Shown one piece after another: positions 50,427-58,691 of a stretch of DNA of 64,000 bases; position 1 is the first letter of the stretch; each line of letters opens with the position of its first letter. Position numbers and translations under genes: made by a program. Source of the DNA: an uncultured Ruminococcus sp. (GTDB taxonomy: Bacteria; Bacillota; Clostridia; Oscillospirales; Ruminococcaceae); assembly GCA_910576995.1 (NCBI GenBank), contig CAJTLC010000005.1:62001-126000 (forward strand), given 5' to 3'. The notes under the pieces are model-generated. The model was not told the origin of the DNA. It did not search any database and worked only from the letters and a program-made list of their open reading frames with translations.

Positions 50427-52727
50427 TCATATTCTGAAACGCTTATTGAGGAAAGTGGTCTCGAATTCGTTTACCGTCATAGGCTTTGCGAAATAATATC
50501 CCTGATAGATATCGCAGCCGTATTCTTCAAGGAATTTCACCTGATCGAGGGTTTCCACGCCTTCGGTAATAACTTCCATTTCCAGTGATTTTGCAAGACC
50601 GATTATCATTTTCAGAATGACCTGACTTTTTTGCTGATGATCAGATTTTTTCAAAAATCCCATATCTATCTTCAGAACGTCGGCTTCTATCTCTTTAAGC
50701 ATATTCAGCGATGAATAGCCGCTTCCGAAATCGTCTATTTCAACGATAAATCCGCAGTTCCGCAGTTTTGCGATAAGTTCCAGCTGCGCTTGAGGATTAT
50801 CCATGATAGCCGTTTCGGTTATTTCGAGATGAAGTCTTTTCGGAGATATATCGTATTTATTTACAAGCTCTATCATCGTGTTGTAAACGTCGAGAAGATA
50901 AAAATCTTTTTGCGATATATTCACGGAAAGATAGCTTTCTGTAAAGCCCATTTCCGTCCAGCGTTTAAGCTGAATGCAGGCGTGTTCCCACATAAGTTTG
51001 TCAAGACGGCTGATAAGTCCCGTCTGCTCGAACAGCTTGATGAACTTATCGGGAGGTATCATGCCTTCTTTAGGATGAACCCAGCGAACAAGGGATTCGC
51101 CGCCCATGATATTGCCGTTTGAGGCGATCTGCGGCTGTATGTACGGCTGAAACTGATCGTCGGCGATCGCCTTTTCAAATTCGCTTATAACTTTGTGTTC
51201 GTTGATAAAATTTTCACGGAGTTCGCTGTCATAATATGCAACGAAGCTGCGGTAACTGTCCTTTATTTTTTTGATCGCCAGATTAGCGTGATCGCACATT
51301 ACGGAAACGCGCAGCGAACGGTCTGTAACTTCATATACGCCGATATGGATATGAGTTTTGAAAGCGGCGGTTTCCAGAAACGAATCGACAGCGGAATAAG
51401 TTTCAAGCAATTCTTCCTCCGAAAACCTTGATTTCGGCATACAGATTGAAAATCTGTCTCCCGTAAGACGTCCGTAAATACAGTCGCTTCCGCCAAGCTG
51501 CGCAGTTATATCGGAGATCTTTTTAAGAAGCCTGTCGCCTGCCTCAACACCGAAAACGTCGTTTACTATCTTGAAATTTTTCACGTCGGTGACAATAATA
51601 TAATATCCGGTTTCAGTATCGTTATTCAGCCGGTCTCTTACGCATTCGCAGAAACATTCCTTATTGTAAAGTCCAGTCAGCATATCATGCGTTGCTTTGT
51701 ATTTTTCAGCGGTATATTTGATGTACTCTTCAGTCCTGTCGTGGATAAGGAAAAAGCAGCCAAGATATTTTACGGAACTGTCATAGATACGGTGATATTC
51801 AATTGTAAAATAGTGTTTCTGACCGTCGATACGCCTTTTGGTTTCCCAGACGTGAACGGAAATATTCGGCTCGATATTTTCAATAAGCCATTTTCTGACC
51901 TGATTATCAAGAGTCTGAATATCTATATCGGCTTCGCAGAAATCACGCGCCGCTTTGTTTGCATGGACGATCTTGGAATCTATATCTATGCAGACGATGC
52001 CGTCTTTCATATTTGCGACTGTGAAGAACATAAGACGTTCCATAAGCCCGCGCGGAACGTATATGAGCGAAAAATAAAAAATTAAAAATACAACGAGCGG
52101 ATAAAGCATCAGCGAGTAGTCGAACTTCAGATCGAGACAGATATATATCGTTCCGATAGCTGCGATTGCGGCAAGCGACAGGAAAACAGAACTGTATTTT
52201 ATAACATATGCTTTTGGAGCGATGATCATTCGTCTTAGCAGCATTGCAAGTATAGCAATAATGATTAACGTAGTCAGCGCCGCATGATAATAATATGACG
52301 GCATCATATGGGAAGAACGATAGAATACCGATCCGAATTTGTCATAATACGGCTCAACCTTGAATAGGAAGCTGAAAAACGGATTGATCAGCATCATAAC
52401 GGCGTCTATGGCAGCGGCGATGTAAATCAGCCTTTTAAATTTTCCCAATGATCTTGTAATGCCCATATATCTCCTGATGAATAATAATAGGCATAATGCG
52501 GTACAGGTTTCGCAGATATTATAGAGTCCGAATAAAATAAGCGCCGTTCTTTCATTTTGAGCAAGCATTGCCGCAGCATTCAGCGCAGGAACTCCCGCGG
52601 CGCAGATAAGCGCCTTTCTTTCATAAATTTCCAATGGATCTTCGCGCAGTTTCAATATACCATAGATCGCGCAGCAGAGCGTAAAAGCCGAACCGGCAAA
52701 CATGATCGCTACCATTAACCATATCAT
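50427..52727 (-). CDS. Membrane GGDEF-EAL protein, probable c-di-GMP phosphodiesterase
   Basis: 766 residues; ATG 52727 lies eight bases behind AAGGG, with further starts at 52733 and 52736. N-terminal seven or eight membrane helices (about 1-220) of histidine-kinase-7TM type, a PAS-like domain (about 225-335), then GGDEF and EAL domains. The GGDEF active site is degenerate: the motif reads GRLTGDRFSI where GGDEF is expected, so cyclase activity is unlikely. The EAL domain keeps GGESLVRW (EAL position), LEITETAI, IDDFGSGYSSL, LKIDMGFL and ITEGVET, so c-di-GMP hydrolysis is plausible. The membrane and PAS parts would sense an unknown signal. Confidence 0.9.
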   Translation of the reverse strand: MIWLMVAIMFAGSAFTLCCAIYGILKLREDPLEIYERKALICAAGVPALNAAAMLAQNERTALILFGLYNICETCTALCLLLFIRRYMGITRSLGKFKRLIYIAAAIDAVMMLINPFFSFLFKVEPYYDKFGSVFYRSSHMMPSYYYHAALTTLIIIAILAMLLRRMIIAPKAYVIKYSSVFLSLAAIAAIGTIYICLDLKFDYSLMLYPLVVFLIFYFSLIYVPRGLMERLMFFTVANMKDGIVCIDIDSKIVHANKAARDFCEADIDIQTLDNQVRKWLIENIEPNISVHVWETKRRIDGQKHYFTIEYHRIYDSSVKYLGCFFLIHDRTEEYIKYTAEKYKATHDMLTGLYNKECFCECVRDRLNNDTETGYYIIVTDVKNFKIVNDVFGVEAGDRLLKKISDITAQLGGSDCIYGRLTGDRFSICMPKSRFSEEELLETYSAVDSFLETAAFKTHIHIGVYEVTDRSLRVSVMCDHANLAIKKIKDSYRSFVAYYDSELRENFINEHKVISEFEKAIADDQFQPYIQPQIASNGNIMGGESLVRWVHPKEGMIPPDKFIKLFEQTGLISRLDKLMWEHACIQLKRWTEMGFTESYLSVNISQKDFYLLDVYNTMIELVNKYDISPKRLHLEITETAIMDNPQAQLELIAKLRNCGFIVEIDDFGSGYSSLNMLKEIEADVLKIDMGFLKKSDHQQKSQVILKMIIGLAKSLEMEVITEGVETLDQVKFLEEYGCDIYQGYYFAKPMTVNEFETTFLNKRFRI

Positions 52728-52787
52728 AAACATCACCCTTAAAGGTCAAATTTTCTTCCTTCATTTTTAATCTAACTATTCATCATG

Positions 52788-52816
52788 ATTTTAGCATAAT
52801 TCGGAAAAAAAGTCAA
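52788..52816 (-). promoter_or_regulatory. Promoter of the GGDEF-EAL gene
   Basis: Minus-strand TTGACT (52811-52816), 17 bp, TAAAAT (52788-52793). Confidence 0.8.
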
Positions 52817-52835
52817 GTGCATCATACAAAGTTTT

Positions 52836-52998
52836 AGAACCTGTCTTCACAAGGTTTGTGTGCGGATTTTCGAGCATAATTTTGCCGAGTGCAAGGAAAA
52901 AATTCGCAGGCATACTGACGTATGACAAGGATTTTTGACGCAGCAATCGGCAAAATTTGCCGAAAAGACGTGCGCTACAGCTTGTGAAGACAGGTTCT
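52836..52998 (+). repeat. Structured inverted-repeat element, copy 9 (clearest copy)
   Basis: Ends AGAACCTGTCTTCACAAG and CTTGTGAAGACAGGTTCT are exact complements. Core GTGCAAGGAAAAAATTCGC, hairpin CATAC-TGAC-GTATG, then ACAAGGATTTTTGACGCAGC and an inner stem CGGCAAA/TTTGCCG. It lies between two divergently transcribed genes. Confidence 0.92.
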
Positions 52999-53061
52999 TA
53001 TACGTCGGATACCTGCATATTTATTATAAAGGCGCATATGAATTAGTTAGGAGGTGCGGAC

Positions 53062-53394
53062 ATGAACGAAAATATTGTTTTGGAAAAAGATTATGCCGTA
53101 GGAGAAGGGATCGCCGAAGAAATGGAAGAGGAGGCAATAATTTCCGACGAAGATAATACTGAAAAGCTGTATGAGGAGGATTTCCGCAGGCGGCGTGAAG
53201 GACGAGCAGACGATATCGTATCCATGCAGGCCGTGCTGTGTCTGATAATTGCGGCGGGACTTGTTGTGCTAAATATCGTCCGGCCCGAAACTGCGGAAGA
53301 ACTGATCGGATTTCTGCGAAAAATTTCAGCCGTTGACAAAAATATTATTCCGAATCCCGTCGATCATATAATTGAATTTATCAAAAACAGATGA
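53062..53394 (+). CDS. Small single-pass membrane protein upstream of an M50 protease
   Basis: 110 residues, GGAGGTG before ATG 53062. The first about 50 residues are strongly acidic (EGIAEEMEEEAIISDEDNTE), then a basic patch (FRRRREGRADD), one membrane helix (VLCLIIAAGLVVLNIV, about 57-72), and a short tail. No family recognised. Its stop overlaps the M50 start by 4 bp (ATGA), so the two are coupled. By position it could be a partner of the protease, as SpoIVFA is for SpoIVFB, but it has no LytM domain and no sequence resemblance that I can see. Confidence 0.7.
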   Translation: MNENIVLEKDYAVGEGIAEEMEEEAIISDEDNTEKLYEEDFRRRREGRADDIVSMQAVLCLIIAAGLVVLNIVRPETAEELIGFLRKISAVDKNIIPNPVDHIIEFIKNR

Positions 53395-53882
53395 CAAAAA
53401 TAAAGATCAGGTATTCGTTTCTGGTATTCAACGCGCTGCTTTTTCTTTTGCGCGACGGTCGTCTGATATCAGCGTTTTACATATCGTGTATAGTCCATGA
53501 GATCGGTCATATTCTTGCTTTAAAGCTTTTGGGCGGCGAACTTCGTTCCGTTGAACTCAGTTGTTTCGGAATTAAAATGACCGCTTCGCCATGCAGAAAT
53601 ATAAAAGAGGGGATAGCCGTGCTGATGTGCGGACCTGCCGTTAATCTGCTTATCTTCGCAATTCTTCGTATTTTCGGCATAAACGGTTATATTTGCGCGT
53701 TTAATCTTGCAGAGGGAATTTTCAATCTGCTGCCGTTTAGTTTTCTTGACGGAGGCGCGACTATCGAACTGCTTGCGGAGGGCAGCGTTCATGAAAGAGC
53801 CATAAGGCTTGTTATGACGTTTGTGAAAATTCTGTTTATAATTTTAATAATTATCTTATGTGAATACGCTCTAATTCATTAA
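53391..53882 (+). CDS. M50 family site-2 membrane protease, short form
   Basis: 163 residues. Four hydrophobic segments. Zinc motif HEIGH in SCIVHEIGHILALKLLG near 31-47 and the second metal region NLLPFSFLDGGATIELL near 115-131, the NxxPxxxLDGG motif of M50B proteases of the SpoIVFB type. It should cut substrates inside the membrane. At 163 residues it is shorter than SpoIVFB (about 290), lacking the C-terminal cytoplasmic domain. The coupled upstream gene encodes a small membrane protein. SpoIIE is nearby, which makes a sporulation-related role possible but unproved. Confidence 0.85.
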   Translation: MTKIKIRYSFLVFNALLFLLRDGRLISAFYISCIVHEIGHILALKLLGGELRSVELSCFGIKMTASPCRNIKEGIAVLMCGPAVNLLIFAILRIFGINGYICAFNLAEGIFNLLPFSFLDGGATIELLAEGSVHERAIRLVMTFVKILFIILIIILCEYALIH

Positions 53883-54037
53883 GATCCTGTTCACATAGGA
53901 AATTGTGCACATTTATTTTATATGAATACGCTCTAAAGCATATTTTTACCGAAAATAAGCAGTGTTCCAAATCTTTGATTTGGCTGACAATGCTATATGC
54001 AGAGCTGACGTGCGGAATTTCTTATGTGGACAGGGTC
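53883..54037. repeat. Inverted-repeat element, copy 10
   Basis: Ends GATCCTGTTCACATA(G)GAAATT and the complement-type TTTCTTATGTGGACAGGGTC. It begins at the base after the M50 stop codon. Inside, TGAATACGCTCTAA repeats the sequence just before the M50 stop, suggesting insertion of a second small fragment. No TGAC hairpin of the usual type is evident. Confidence 0.7.
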
Positions 54038-54054
54038 TAAAATCAATAGTATAC

Positions 54055-54091
54055 GAAAAAAGGAGACATGATTGCAGATCATGCCTCCTTA
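54055..54091 (-). terminator. Terminator of the flotillin gene
   Basis: AAGGAGGCATGAT and ATCATGTCTCCTT pair on the minus strand with one mismatch, followed by TTTTTT. Repeat copy 11 separates it from the flotillin stop codon. Confidence 0.85.
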
Positions 54092-54266
54092 TAGCAATTC
54101 CACTTTAGATAAAGAAGAGTTCGCTGATAAAAATTTCTCATAGCTGCGTTGTCGTCGTCACCGGGCGTCAGCCCGCCTGCGGATTCACTCCTAGCATCCG
54201 GCAATTTCTGTGCATTTTTCCGAACATAGCTATTTTTCAAACAAGCCCTAAAGTGAAATTGCTGTA
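54092..54266 (-). repeat. Structured inverted-repeat element, copy 11, nested in a second pair of ends
   Basis: Outer ends TAGCAATTCCACTTTAG and CTAAAGTGAAATTGCTGTA. On the minus strand, inside them, a copy-1-type end (AGGGCTTGTTTGAAAAATAG) is followed by TAGGAGTGAATCCGC, hairpin CGGGC-TGAC-GCCCG and GACGACAACGCAGC. The hairpin stem differs from copy 1 by paired changes. Confidence 0.85.
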
Positions 54267-54270
54267 GATA

Positions 54271-55737
54271 TTATACTTCTTCGAAATTATCAGGTACAGC
54301 CGTTTCCGAAACAGGCGTTTCCTGACTTTTTAAACCTCCCAGAAATCCTGCGAGAACGGATTTGATATCAACGCCTGTCGCCTCCGAAAGTCCGTCGGTT
54401 ATCTTGGCTGTCGAACTTATAATATCGCCCACCATCCTGCTTGAATTTCCGTCGCCGTACATGGTTATGCGGTCAACGTTTTCAAGGGGAGCGGCGGCAT
54501 TTTTAACGATATCGGGGAGCGCCTTGAAATACATTTCAAGAACAGCCGCTTCTCCGTATTTCTTCATTGCTTCCGCCTTGGCATTGATACCCTCGGCTTC
54601 GGCAAGACTTTTAGCGCGTATTGCGTCGGCTTCTGCCTGACCTACGGCTGCAATACCTTCCGCCTCCTGCATTCTGGCGAATTTCTGAGCTTCCGCTTCA
54701 GCTTTCTGAGCTTCCGCCTCCTGTTCGCGCTGGAAACGATCGGCTTCGGCTTCCTTTTTTAGCTGATAGAGTTTCGCGTCGGACAATTGCTGAACTCTGT
54801 ACTTATCGGCTTCGGCTTTCTTCTTGATGTCGGCGTCGAGAGCCTTTTCCATAACTTCGGCTTCTTTTGTTTTCAATTCAACGTCCTTTTCAGACGCGGC
54901 GATATCGGCGTTATACTTCGATACCTCGATAGAGCGGCGCTGTTCTTCGCGCTGTATCTCATAAGCGGCGTCGGCGATAGCAAGCTGTGTATCGGCTTCT
55001 TTTTTCAGTTCCGCCTGACGGATAGCAAGCTGATTATTTTTCTGCGCAATTTCCGTTTCAGCGAGAACCTTGGCGTCGTTTGCTTCTTTCTTAGCCTGCG
55101 CCTTTGCTATCTCTATTTCCTTTTCGGATTCTGCCCTTGCAATAGCGGCTTTTTTCTGAATTTTTGTGGTATTGTCGATACCGAGATTTTCAATAAGATT
55201 CTGATCGTCGGTAAAATTCTGCACATTGAACGAAACTATCTCCAGTCCCATTCTGTTGAGGTCGGGAGCGGCGTTTTCCTGAACCTTTTCTGCAAAAGCC
55301 TTACGGTCGTTTACCATCGCTTCGAGAGTCATCTGTCCGACGATCTCACGCATATTTCCCTCAAGAACTTCTCGTGCAACTTTCGCGATATAGCCCGTTT
55401 CCTTGTTGAGGAAGTTTTCCGCGCCGAGTTTAATAAGTATCGGATCGCTGCTTACTTTTACATTAACGTTGGCGTCAACGTTGATGTTGATGTAATCTGC
55501 TGTAGGCACTGCGCTTGAAGTTTTAACGTCAACGGCGATAAGCTGGAGTTTCAGTTTATCCACGCGCTCGAAGAACGGGATGCGGATACTTGCTTTGCCT
55601 ATTATTATCTTTCGGCGCAAACCGGAAATAATGAACGCCATATCGGGCGGAGCTTTGATGTAACCGGTTGCAAGAATGATGATCAGCAAAAGCGCTGCGG
55701 CTGCGATCATAATAATGGGAAGAGTGATGAACTCCAT
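54271..55737 (-). CDS. Flotillin family protein
   Basis: 488 residues from ATG 55737, behind AGGAGG. N-terminal membrane segment (LPIIMIAAAALLLIIILATGY), SPFH/band 7 domain (about 30-190), then a long alanine/glutamate-rich coiled coil (about 195-430) with repeated EAEAQK-like units, and a C-terminal oligomerisation region ending KSVLAGFLGG. Bacterial flotillins (FloT/YuaG) organise membrane microdomains and influence fluidity and secretion. No NfeD partner gene is adjacent, which is a common companion. The leader of about 250 bases contains repeat copy 12. Confidence 0.93.
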   Translation of the reverse strand: MEFITLPIIMIAAAALLLIIILATGYIKAPPDMAFIISGLRRKIIIGKASIRIPFFERVDKLKLQLIAVDVKTSSAVPTADYININVDANVNVKVSSDPILIKLGAENFLNKETGYIAKVAREVLEGNMREIVGQMTLEAMVNDRKAFAEKVQENAAPDLNRMGLEIVSFNVQNFTDDQNLIENLGIDNTTKIQKKAAIARAESEKEIEIAKAQAKKEANDAKVLAETEIAQKNNQLAIRQAELKKEADTQLAIADAAYEIQREEQRRSIEVSKYNADIAASEKDVELKTKEAEVMEKALDADIKKKAEADKYRVQQLSDAKLYQLKKEAEADRFQREQEAEAQKAEAEAQKFARMQEAEGIAAVGQAEADAIRAKSLAEAEGINAKAEAMKKYGEAAVLEMYFKALPDIVKNAAAPLENVDRITMYGDGNSSRMVGDIISSTAKITDGLSEATGVDIKSVLAGFLGGLKSQETPVSETAVPDNFEEV

Positions 55738-55762
55738 AATGATACCTCCTGTAGTATATGTA

Positions 55763-55919
55763 TAGTCAGACAACTTGAAAAGCGATGAAAAGTAAACGAA
55801 TGAAAATGCATCACAGCAAGGCAGGTGACACAGGCGTGCTGTCGAACGGCAAGGACGACAACGAAGCGGTGGCGCATTTTCATCGTTTCACTTCATTGCT
55901 TTTCAAGTTGTTTGACTAT
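55763..55919 (+). repeat. Structured inverted-repeat element, copy 12
   Basis: Ends TAGTCAGACAACTTGAAAAG and CTTTTCAAGTTGTTTGACTA, with similarity continuing about 45 bp inward on both sides. Core CAGCAAGGCAGGTGACAC, GTGCTGTCG, then CAAGGACGACAACGAAGC. It lies in the flotillin leader, between promoter and start codon. Confidence 0.82.
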
Positions 55920-55993
55920 ATTATATTGCTTTTTAATATCGACTGTAACAGCTGCGTATCTGCCGGCTGATGTACGCCGCTGACTGTAATGTC

Positions 55994-56022
55994 ATTATAG
56001 CTTATTGTCTTTTTTTTGTCAA
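55994..56022 (-). promoter_or_regulatory. Promoter of the flotillin gene
   Basis: Minus-strand TTGACA (56017-56022), 17 bp, TATAAT (55994-55999), full consensus, about 257 bp before the start codon. Confidence 0.88.
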
Positions 56023-56218
56023 TATGGCTGTTTTTGCAATTATATATTTTTGCTTATATCGGCGTATCAAAGGGAATATGTTTATCAGAACTCATAAATA
56101 GTGCATAGGTACATTGTACAAGTTCGAACGAACGCGAAATAAGGTTGTATGGCTTGCTCATTAGCGGTTTGCAGTGCAGTTTATAACTATATTGCTATAT
56201 ATAAAAATCATGTTATTA

Positions 56219-56253
56219 TTCCGACAAAATATGCGCTTTCTATGTGTTATAAT
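56219..56253 (+). promoter_or_regulatory. Possible Spo0A-controlled promoter of spoIIE
   Basis: TTCCGACAAAA (56219-56229) resembles the Spo0A box TTCGACA with one mismatch, and TATAAT stands at 56248-56253, about 21 bp downstream, the spacing used by Spo0A-activated sigma-A promoters. No good -35 box is present at 17 bp. Confidence 0.45.
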
Positions 56254-56273
56254 AAACTCCGAGGTGGTAGATT

Positions 56274-58448
56274 ATGTTAAAAAGAGCAGGACGTTTTGCG
56301 GTATTCAAACCAATGATTGGAATATTATTATCGGCGACCGGAGGATTCGTTTTGTCGGGATCAAGCATAGGAGGAGTAGCTTCTTTTGCCGATATTTCGC
56401 TGTGCGGGGCATTTCCGCTTCCTTATTCGGCGGCGGCATTTATCGGGGCTGTAATGCGGTGCATAGTTTCCGATTCCGTGGGTAAAAGTATTGTGAAATT
56501 AGCGGCGATGATGATCATAATATCGGTAAAAATGTTTACGGAACGCGGAAATTCGCCCGCGCCCTGCGGCATAATTACGGCTGTATCCGTCTGCATATCC
56601 GGAGCGGCAGTTTCGGTTCTTATAGGAGAGTTTTCCGAAAAACTTCTGTTTTACGCCTTTTACGGGGCGATTGGAGGTTTTACCGCTTCATCGCTGAATC
56701 GGCTTGCCGCAAGTTTCGGGTCAAAAAAGGTCATCGACCTGAGCGGCGCGTCGGGCTGCGCATATGGGATAGTATATATCGTATTCACGGCTTCTTTGTG
56801 TTCGATAAGACTGGACGCGGTGAATCTCGGAATAATTTCGGGAACGGCGTTCACTCTGGGAGCGGCGTTTTTCTACCGCAGTCTCGGCGGCATTGTAGTG
56901 GGGGCGCTGTCCGCTGCGGGAGCGTTGTTTGCGTCGGCTGAACTCGGCACAACTGCCGCAATGCTGCCTCTTGCGGGCTTTCTTGCGGGATTCCTCAGCC
57001 ACAGACGAATCGTATTTTCGGCTGTTTTTTTTGCGCTTTCATGCTTTATGCTGTGCGTACTCACGGGTTCGGCTGCGGAAATGCAGATGACTCTAAGTAT
57101 TATATGCGGAGTTTCTCTGTTTGTTGTCGCCGCTCCTCATTATTCAGATAAATGGGTATCCGCTTCAGAATCGGCAGGCAGTGGTCAGACTGATATAGAT
57201 GCGGAAAAAAGAAATTTTTTGTCTGATATTATCGAGGCTGTAAGACTTGATTCGGGCAGGATAGCGGCTGCTCTTGCTACTGTACATAAACATGACTGCT
57301 CGGATAAAGACAGGGTGAAGAAAATATGCGGCGACTGCTACAGACGGAGCATATGCCGTCTGGACTGCGAATCTGCCGAAGAGATAATACCGATACTGCC
57401 CGAAGACTGCGCTAACAGGCAGAAAATTGCGGAAGAACTCGAAAAAAATATGCGTGGCAGGATAGCCGATCAGCTTATGAAACTGAGATTTTCCGACGAC
57501 CGTGAACTTTTGAATGAACAATTGAAGATAATGGGTGAACTCGTGCGGTGTTCGGAGGAAAAAAACGATATCCGATATTCTGCGTCAAAAAGCCGCGCAG
57601 TATTTGAGTATCTGAGCGATCATGGAATTAAGCCGCTGCGTGTTGAAGCGTACTATAATTCGGCAAACCGTCTTATTGCTGAAATCTATTTTGAGATCAG
57701 CGAAATTCCGGAAAGTCCGGAGAGAATATGCGATCTTGCGTCCGATTGTCTTGACGTGCGGCTGATGTCGTCTCCGAAAGTGAATTCCGCGAAAGAAATG
57801 CGAGTGAGTCTTTACGAACCGCCTGCTTACAATACGGAAATCTTTTCCGCAGGCTCGCGGGCAGGGGAGGTCAGCGGCGACAGCACCGCCGTATTTTCGG
57901 ACGGCGAAGGCGTGAAATACATCGTGCTTTCTGACGGAATGGGAACGGGAAAAAATGCGGCGGTCGATTCTCATATGGTTATCGGAATGTTTCGTAAGCT
58001 TATCTGCGGCGGCATGGAATTTTCGTCGGCGGTTCGGCTGATTAATTCCGTAATGGTTACAAAGTCGCGCGAAGAATCGTTCGCTACGTTTGATTCTGTC
58101 AGGCTCGACCTTGACAAATGCGTCATGACGTCGATAAAATCGGGAGCGGCGTCAACTATAATAAAGAAAAACGGCGACGTTATAAAAATATCTGCGCCTA
58201 CTTTCCCCATAGGGATAACAGGTCAGGCGGAAATCTATACTGCTCAGTACGATTTTGACGCGGACGATATGATAATAATGTTTTCCGACGGAATAGGCGA
58301 AAATGCGCATTTATTCATAAAGGAACTTCTTCTCGGCAGCAGCGACATCAAAGAAATAGTTCGTTCGATAGCGAAAAAAGCGGCGGTATTCAATCCCTCT
58401 GTGCGTCCCGACGACGTTACAGTAATAGGAATAAAGATAGTTCGCTGA
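56274..58448 (+). CDS. spoIIE: Stage II sporulation protein E, PP2C-type phosphatase
   Basis: 724 residues, ATG 56274 behind GAGGTGG. About ten membrane helices in residues 1-290, a central regulatory region (about 300-500) with a cysteine-containing KKICGDCYRRSICRLDC segment, and a C-terminal PP2C phosphatase: YIVLSDGMGTGKNAAVDS near 545-562, SFATFDSVRLDL, SGAASTIIKKNG, and MIIMFSDGIGEN near 665-676, giving the metal aspartates. In Bacillus SpoIIE dephosphorylates SpoIIAA to activate sigma-F in the forespore and interacts with the division ring. Its presence suggests the organism has, or recently had, a sporulation programme. Confidence 0.93.
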   Translation: MLKRAGRFAVFKPMIGILLSATGGFVLSGSSIGGVASFADISLCGAFPLPYSAAAFIGAVMRCIVSDSVGKSIVKLAAMMIIISVKMFTERGNSPAPCGIITAVSVCISGAAVSVLIGEFSEKLLFYAFYGAIGGFTASSLNRLAASFGSKKVIDLSGASGCAYGIVYIVFTASLCSIRLDAVNLGIISGTAFTLGAAFFYRSLGGIVVGALSAAGALFASAELGTTAAMLPLAGFLAGFLSHRRIVFSAVFFALSCFMLCVLTGSAAEMQMTLSIICGVSLFVVAAPHYSDKWVSASESAGSGQTDIDAEKRNFLSDIIEAVRLDSGRIAAALATVHKHDCSDKDRVKKICGDCYRRSICRLDCESAEEIIPILPEDCANRQKIAEELEKNMRGRIADQLMKLRFSDDRELLNEQLKIMGELVRCSEEKNDIRYSASKSRAVFEYLSDHGIKPLRVEAYYNSANRLIAEIYFEISEIPESPERICDLASDCLDVRLMSSPKVNSAKEMRVSLYEPPAYNTEIFSAGSRAGEVSGDSTAVFSDGEGVKYIVLSDGMGTGKNAAVDSHMVIGMFRKLICGGMEFSSAVRLINSVMVTKSREESFATFDSVRLDLDKCVMTSIKSGAASTIIKKNGDVIKISAPTFPIGITGQAEIYTAQYDFDADDMIIMFSDGIGENAHLFIKELLLGSSDIKEIVRSIAKKAAVFNPSVRPDDVTVIGIKIVR

Positions 58449-58613
58449 GAACTTGTATTCGTAGAATAAGCTGCACGCCATTTCTCTGATTCAATTATGT
58501 TTGTGTGTACAAATAAAGAGTGAAGTTATATGGCATATTATGGCAAAACGCACAAAAATCACAACTAATATTTATGGTATTGTCTGAATTTTTGTGCAAT
58601 TTTGCAAAAAAGC

Positions 58614-58642
58614 TTGAATATTTTTGCATATTCTGGTAAAAT
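58614..58642 (+). promoter_or_regulatory. Promoter of glgB
   Basis: TTGAAT (58614-58619), 17 bp, TAAAAT (58637-58642), 50 bp before ATG 58692. No other gene-like feature is seen in 58449-58613. Confidence 0.8.
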
Positions 58643-58644
58643 AA

Positions 58645-58674
58645 CTATAGGTAATACTGCTATAGGTGATATAG
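58645..58674 (+). repeat. Tandem 15 bp repeat in the glgB leader
   Basis: CTATAGGTAATACTG is followed directly by CTATAGGTGATATAG, between the -10 box and the ribosome site. It could be an operator or a leader element; no regulator is known. Confidence 0.45.
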
Positions 58675-58691
58675 CAAGGGGGGCTGTTTTA

